64,000 nt of DNA from assembly GCA_037903355.1 (NCBI GenBank), contig JBAJFE010000026.1, forward strand, positions 3,224,001 to 3,288,000, read 5' to 3'. The DNA comes from Trichuris trichiura. Taxonomy: Eukaryota; Nematoda; Enoplea; Trichinellida; Trichuridae. Below the pieces are notes generated by a model. It ran no database searches. It was not told the origin of the DNA and saw only the letters and a list, made by a program, of their open reading frames with translations. Positions 58,392-64,000 of the stretch are shown here, in pieces. Numbering within the stretch: position 1 is the stretch's first letter; each line of letters opens with the position of its first letter. A program made the translations under genes and the position numbers.

Positions 58392-59625
58392 AAACTCGTT
58401 TTACCTTATTTTCGTTATCTTTAGACTTGTGCAGAGAGGTAGCCTTATCTGACGCTGCGCCACTGTGGTACAAGCTGCTGAAGTAATCTTTCTCGCGACA
58501 TGAAAATCTTCGCGTTGAAGTCAGAGCTAACATTAAGTTTCTATCCAAACATGGTTGGCAGCCGAGAATGATAGTTCAATCTTTGCAGCAGGTTTGCGGA
58601 AGTAGACTGCCATCAAAATTGGTTGTCTGTGAGTGGACAAGGCGTTTCAAGGAGGGCAGAGAGGCCATCGAAGACGACCAGAGAGAGGGAAGACTAGCAA
58701 CTGCAACGAGCGAAGGAACCATGGCCCTTGTCTGGAACATAGTGGAAAGAGACCGCAGAATTATCATCAGGAGGATTGCTAGGATGGCTGCGATCTCCCT
58801 CCATTCAGCATTTGGAATACTGCACAAAACCATTGGTCTGAGGAAGCTTTCAGCTGAGTAGGTTCTGAAAGCATTGCGCGAAGAACAGCTGGTTCGGTGC
58901 GTTGACTTTTCTCGGGAGCTTTTAAAGAAGATTGAAGCAAAAGACACCGGGGTTTTTGACCCTATCGTTACAGGAGATGAAACGTAGATCTACCAATATG
59001 ACCCTGAGGGTAAGATCTAATCCAGGCAGCGGTTACCGAGGGGTAAGCAGGTCCAGTCAAGTTCAAAGTAGAGCGATAGGATAGAAAGGTTATGGCGACT
59101 ATATTCTCGGACTTAGACGAAAAACTCTGACTGACTTCCTCGAATGAGAGCGAATAATCGCGGCAAGCTATTACAAAGCAGTCTTGTGGAAGTTAAAGAC
59201 CGCACTCACAAGAAAACAGCGTGGCAAGTTGCACCTCGATGTCCTTTTTGATCACGATAACGCGGTGGCTAATTGGTCAAGGACTGTGTGGACTTTTCTT
59301 TCTGAGTTTCGATGGGAAATCATTGCACACCCGTTCTACAGTTTCGATCTTGCCTTGTTAAATTTTTTGCTGTTCTCAATGTTAAAAGAACATTTAAAAG
59401 GCACGCTGTTCGAGTCAATGGATGACGCGAAACGCGCCATCTTGACTTGATGCAATACACAGCCCCGAGGATTCTACAAGGAAGGCCTGTGGAGGTGGAG
59501 ACACCGTCTGCTGAAGTGATTAGAGGTTGACGGAAGATATATTGAAAAATAAGTTTGATATCATTGCAAAGAAAAATTTTTATTTCATTTTTTGAGGAAC
59601 TTTTCGAACAATCTTCGTAAACAAA
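58392..59625 (+). mobile_element. Mariner copy 1, pseudogene
   Basis: DD34D-type mariner transposase in pieces on the plus strand. 58568-58861 carries the N-terminal helix-turn-helix (TRRFKEGREAIEDDQREGRL). Then VTGDET at about 58970 has the first aspartate, but the following tryptophan codon is a stop (ET*IYQYDPEGK). 59184-59450 reads LFDHDNAVANWS with the second aspartate, and HPFYSFDLALLNFLLFSMLK, in which the usual third aspartate (PSDF/Y) is asparagine. Several stops. Its 3' end faces that of copy 2. Confidence 0.85.
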
Positions 59626-59734
59626 AGTTTTCCAGCAGCTCTCGTATTCAAAAGTTCCGGGAAAAATTAAGTAAAAATTTTTGTTTGCAATGATATCAAA
59701 CTTGTCTCAACGTACCTTCCGCCAACGTCTAGGC

Positions 59735-60186
59735 CAGCGTTTCTCAAGGCCAGGGTCGCCAGGACCTTTCTGTGAACGTTTGTGAGCGTTTGGACTCCCC
59801 AACTCTGATTAGCCGATTTCGAGTGCGCTGATTGGCTGGATGGGAGGACGGAGGGTAGTCTGGACGTCATAATGTAGGTGCTGCACAAAGTTCTGTGAGG
59901 AAAGCGTTTCTTGGATAGTGTGTCCAACACTTACTTTCTCGCCTCTGAGCCGGTTGCGTCCCCTATCGTCCCTTCCAGCCAATCAGAAATGCGGGCCACA
60001 ACGGCATGCGGCTTTCTCTTAGGCAGAAGGCACAATATCTGACCCGCAGACCATATCTTCCTATGCGCTTCAACACGACCGCCCACGTGGGACATGTGCC
60101 CCCCAAGGGCCCCCTTAGCGACTTGGGCTTTTCTGGACTTTAAAAGCCCCCCTAGTGGGGCACATGCCTCACCATGAGAATCATTG
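59735..60186. mobile_element. hAT-type MITE 1 in mariner copy 2
   Basis: Ends CAGCGTTTCTCAAGG and complement of CAATGATTCTCATGG. Flanked by GTCTAGGC (59727-59734) and CTCTAGGC (60187-60194), 8 bp with one mismatch. No coding. Confidence 0.72.
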
Positions 60187-60194
60187 CTCTAGGC

Positions 60195-60392
60195 CATAGT
60201 TTCTCAACCTTTTTTGCCCCAGGGCTCCCCTAGGCCTTGTCAGGCCCCCCCCCCCAATCCTTGTAAGGGCCCACCGTTTATTGGGACAATGTCCTGCCGC
60301 ATTATCCTCCAGGGCCCCCTGGCTTCCAGGGCTCCCCTAAAATCTCCCAGGGCCCCCCAGGGGGGCCCCAGGGCCTACGTTGAGAAACACTG
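60195..60392. mobile_element. hAT-type MITE 2, sharing a target duplication with MITE 1
   Basis: 198 bp. Ends CATAGTTTCTCAACC and complement of CAGTGTTTCTCAACG; interior rich in GGGGCCCC-like blocks. Flanked by CTCTAGGC on both sides (60187-60194 and 60393-60400), an exact 8-bp duplication. Confidence 0.85.
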
Positions 60393-61531
60393 CTCTAGGC
60401 TTTTCTGCAGACGGTATCCCAACCTGCGCAGACCTCTCTTGCAGAGTCCTGGAGCTATGCATTGCACCAAGCCGACATGGTGCGTTTCGCGTCAAATATT
60501 GACTCGAACAGCGTGCCTTTTAAATGTTCTTTTAACTTTGGGAAGACGGAAAACCCTGTCGGGGAAAGAACTGGACTATAGGGCGGGTGTGGAATGAGTT
60601 CCCACCGAAACTCACGAAGAGCAGTCCTGACGTTCCTTGACCAATGAGCCGCCGAGTTATCGTAATGGAAAAAGACTCCGAACTGGAGCTTGCCGCGCTG
60701 TTTTCTTGCCAGTCCGATCTTTAATTTTCGCAATACCGTTTTGTATTAACTTGCTGTGACTGTTCGCTCTCTTTCGAGGAAGTCAGTCAGAATTATTCCG
60801 TCTGAGTCCCAGAACATGGTCGCCATAACCTTTCTATCCTACCGCTCTGCTTTGAACTTGACTGGACCTGCTTACCCCTCGGTAACCGCTGCCTGGATTA
60901 GATCTTACCCTCAGGGTCATATTGGTAGATCCACGTTTCATCTCCTGTAACGACACGGTTAAGAAACCTGGTCTCATTTGCTTCAATCTTTCGTTGAAAG
61001 CTCCCAAGGAAGGTTACGCGCCGAACCAGCTGTTCTTCGTGCAACGCTTTCTGGACCTGCCGAACTGAAAGCTTCCCCAGACTGAAGGGTTTCGTGCAGT
61101 ATTCCAAATGCTGAATGGAGGGAGATCGCAGCCATTCTAGCAATCCTCCTGATAATAATTCTGCGGTCTCTTTCCACTATGTTCCAGACAAGGGCCATGG
61201 TTCCTTCGCTCGTTGCAGTTGCTGGTCTTCCCTTCTCCGGTCGTCTTCGATGGCTTCTCTGCCCTCCTTGAAGCGCCTTGTCCACTCGTAGACAACCGAT
61301 TGAGATGGTGCACTACTTCCGCAAACCTGCTGCAAAGATTGAACTAATCTTCTTGGCTGCCAGCCAGGTTTGGATAGAAATTTAATGTTAGCCCGTAACT
61401 TCAGCGCGATTTTCCATGTCGCGAGGAAAGGATTGCTTTGGGAGCAGCTTGCACCACAGCGGGGCAGCGTTTTATAAGGCTACCTCTCCGCGTAAGTCCA
61501 AAGATAACGAAAATAAGATAAAACAAGTTTT

Positions 61532-61870
61532 GGCCCATCGGCTGGCGTCCTGTTAGACACTGCACCGTCTTTCTGGGAACTGTCCGAACATCCGTCGTGT
61601 CCCTCCGTAAAGCAGGAAAGCCTTTTTCTAGCTACTCTACCGCTGGTAGCTGTTCCCCGTAGTTATCTTGGGTCTTTTCAGTGGTGACGGCAGCACTTAG
61701 TCTTCCGTTATACTGAAGAGCAGCAGGTATCGGAAATGCTCCTTTTTGTCGACTTGACACTCCATTCTTCCAGCTAAGCTGAAATTTTTTGTGAGAGCAA
61801 CGATGTACGAAAATTTACTTCAGAAAAGAGCGAAATGAATTTATGGGGCAATCAAATGTTTACAGTAAGG
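61532..61870. other. Intergenic, nothing recognised
   Basis: No feature identified. Confidence 0.3.
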
Positions 61871-62400
61871 CTTGCTTTGTGAAAACGTTTCTCTTCCGGA
61901 GCTACTGGATCCAAACTTGACCCGTCTTCAGCAGTATAAGCTGACGAATGTGATAAGATGACAGCACGAAGATTGATTGCTTTACAATTTCGGTGTATTG
62001 GTATTTAGTGTAACCATTCCATTGACTTTTGCTATCTGTCAGCTGTTTCGGTTCAATCACACCTTGAAGATAAGATTGCTTCTGTTGTGCGAATTCCATC
62101 GAGAACTCAAATTCTTTTAAGAAATTCAGTTGAAAATTTATTTTTGTGAATCAGCGGAACTTGAATCATTGAGATGTTTTTCCTGAATGTTTGTCCATTA
62201 AGCTATCGAAAAGGTCGCTTTTCATCCAAAAAAATCCTTCGTAAAAGATCACTGTTCGGAGCCAGGTTAGTCGTTTACAAGACAGCAGTTTGTGGAGCGA
62301 ATGTTTGTCCAAGACTCGTTCACTGCGACGCTACTGCTTTGTTGATATTAGAGTTAAGCTTTATGTAGAAGGCCCCCTTTCTCTGCCGAACGCTGACGTA
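61871..62400 (-). mobile_element. PLE 3' relic
   Basis: Minus strand: near 62385-62310 reads GAFYIKLNSNINKAVAS, then after a stop TSLGQTFAPQTAVL, matching the family 1 tail ALYIKFNSNINR and WTNIIRATNCC. The hammerhead relic follows at 61899 in the expected downstream position. Confidence 0.7.
61899..61931 (-). ncRNA. Degenerate hammerhead-like motif
   Basis: Minus strand: CTGAAGA, C, stem GGGTC/GATCC, 7-nt loop, AGTA in place of GAAA, GCTC. Core partly lost. Confidence 0.5.
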
Positions 62401-64000
62401 ATATTCTTAGCCGACAGAAGTGATACTTAGCACTGATGAATTTAGTTGCGGCACTCATAAGCGTAACAGCAAAAAAACAACATTGTCAGATCTGGAAAGC
62501 ACCTAGAAAAAGCAGCTTCTCTACTTTGGGCCCTATGCCAGTTAGCCAGAGTCAGGTCGCTCTAAATTACGATTTTCTGTTTAATTCTCTTCTTTGTTAT
62601 CACGTTCGCAACGACACTACACCCTCAAATAAGTACAAAAAAGGAAATAAAATAGGTAGCTTTCCTATTGCAGACTGTGTAAGCATGGAATATCACGTTG
62701 CAACCAGAAAGTCCTACATCCATGCCTAAATTTTAACTTGAGCTTCTCATTGGCCTGCAGCTCTACCAGCATTTCCTGGCATTGTAGTTCTGCATTCTAA
62801 AATCCTGGGAGAGAGTCTGTGGTCCAACCTAGGACGTCGAAGGGAAGGGTATTACCAGCCACTGAAGGCAAAGTAGAAATAGCAGCAAGAAGCGCTAGTT
62901 TATCCTTTCAAATCAAATAAGAATCCATGTTGGCAAACGAAGCTGACCAGTGACAATCAACTTGTTCTTTCCGGCGCAGAGACGTTTTGAAGAGCATTAC
63001 CAACGTCTGCGTAAGCATAGCTTTTCTCTGCAGAACAGGCCTTGCCATGCATACTCAGCGGTAAGCTACAGCAAAGAGAACCTATCTGCGCTCTGCGACA
63101 ACCTTTCGCTTTGGCAGCGTCTGTAAATCAGAGCAGACGAAATGTGCGTTCTCCAAAAAAATCAAAAAGAACGCGGCACGTTACTTGTCCTGGCAATGCA
63201 ATACTGCCGCTGTTTGCGTTTCTTGCCTTTGTCTGGGCGCCAGCAGCGTTAGATACGCATTTTGCGCAGCAGAACTACTCGGCGTCCCTTCAGCTCTCGC
63301 TGGGTGGTACCGCCTCTTAGGCTACTAACCTCACCCAATTTCCCCTTTGCGCTCCAAGGCCTCTTAGGGCTTCCCAGCGCCCGCAGAAGCGCTACCACTC
63401 CCTTTCCCGGGAAAATACAGGCCTGCCAATCCACTACCAAAGTGTTTCTGCACTGAGGACGGGAATACGAGCTTTTCGCTAGTTTAAATTTACCTTTATG
63501 GGTCGCAATTCCGTACACCATTACGAAATCCATGTAATGAAATAATATGGCAAAAGATCAGAGACTTCCAGGTCCCTTTTTCAGTTAAATGGATTGAATG
63601 TAGTCGTCGAAATAAGCGACAGCATGCCATTTTATTGTTTATTTCGACAATAAGTTCCGAAAGTTCAGATTCCCTTCCCATTTTATTGCGTTATACGATG
63701 TCATCGCTGCATTGACTTATTGTCGTTTTTCTGTGTTAAATAGCCATACCTACGTATGATGGTTAAGTCTGTGGTGAACATGTGCGAACTTTCTTTTATT
63801 ATTTCCTGTGAAAGCCAGAGATGAATTATACTGTAAGAGGCGAAGTGTGCAGGCTAAGTGCAGAAAACCTCTATCTTGTGGAAGAACTTTAATTTTACGC
63901 GGAAAACCTAGGAACTGGTTACTCTGGATTCGCCGGGCCTGTAATGATATTGGCCTGCGTTTGACGCGCGGCGGTAATTTGTTCGCAGTAGTTGCGTAGT
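62401..64000. other. Intergenic, nothing recognised
   Basis: Several short frames on both strands. No domain, splice structure or repeat recognised. Confidence 0.35.

Larger units (their letters stand above)
59640..61531 (-). mobile_element. Mariner copy 2, pseudogene, with hAT MITEs inserted
   Basis: The same mariner in reverse orientation. 61285-60983 is the N-terminal region; 61143-60898 holds VTGDETWIYQYDPEGK with the first aspartate; 60733-60455 holds FHYDNSAAHWS with the second and HPPYSPVLSPTGF, where the third aspartate is glycine. Tail-to-tail with copy 1. Two hAT-like MITEs split its 3' part. Confidence 0.85.

Overview
Eukaryotic, almost certainly invertebrate-animal DNA. The host genes are split by very short introns (47-61 bp wherever they can be measured), and they encode typical animal proteins: a NEMP/TMEM194 nuclear-envelope protein, Mediator subunit MED11, an RPL7L1-type uL30 protein and mitochondrial glutaredoxin-5. 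There are no bacterial operons, ribosome binding sites or CRISPR arrays. The repeats are animal-type: pogo/Tigger, mariner, hAT, Penelope-like (PLE), Ty1/copia, a probable Ty3-like LTR and a LINE relic. I cannot name the species; the compact introns and PLE load would suit several arthropod or nematode lineages.

Layout. 0-2.7 kb: a probable solo LTR and a hairpin, otherwise nothing recognised. 2.7-11.7 kb: a dead NEMP copy (minus strand, 8 exons) broken by three transposons: a 965-bp pogo-like element in intron 3, a 3.1-kb Tigger in exon 3 and a 3.4-kb head-to-head PLE pair in exon 2. 12.5-15.7 kb: a small PLE foldback and three Tigger-A derivatives. 15.8-16.4 kb: LINE relic. 17.6-19.2 kb: the intact NEMP paralogue (8 exons, 402 aa). 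19.5-20.6 kb: a 283-bp ribozyme-bearing foldback and another ribozyme relic. 21.4-21.9 kb: MED11 (2 exons, 139 aa). 25.4-26.4 kb: RPL7L1 (5 exons, about 234 aa). 26.8-30.1 kb: a TIGD1-like Tigger pseudogene and two Tigger-A MITEs. 30.4 kb: a 58-unit ATC microsatellite. 32.3-35.9 kb: integrase and copia relics. 36.1-36.5 kb: GLRX5. 39.0-41.8 kb: a Tigger-A element with an intact 510-aa transposase, TIRs and TA duplication, next to an older fragment. 43.0 kb: one convincing but unidentified plus-strand exon. 45.4-46.9 kb: a hAT MITE and a foldback. 48.2-54.5 kb: two further PLE inverted pairs (one carrying a hAT insertion) and an unrelated PLE relic. 55.4-58.0 kb: decayed Tigger-A. 58.4-61.5 kb: two tail-to-tail mariner copies, one carrying two hAT-type MITEs that share a target duplication. 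61.9-62.4 kb: PLE relic. The rest is intergenic.

The most distinctive signal is a set of fifteen 33-nt motifs with the core of type I hammerhead ribozymes (CTGANGA, 5-bp stem with 7-nt loop, GAAA, then GCT), at the ends of full, truncated and purely non-coding PLE copies. Hammerheads in PLEs are a described phenomenon. The density here, the constant 33-nt length, the consistently inverted head-to-head copies and the short non-coding foldback with an exact 14-bp target duplication are worth follow-up. I found no convincing wholly new gene system.
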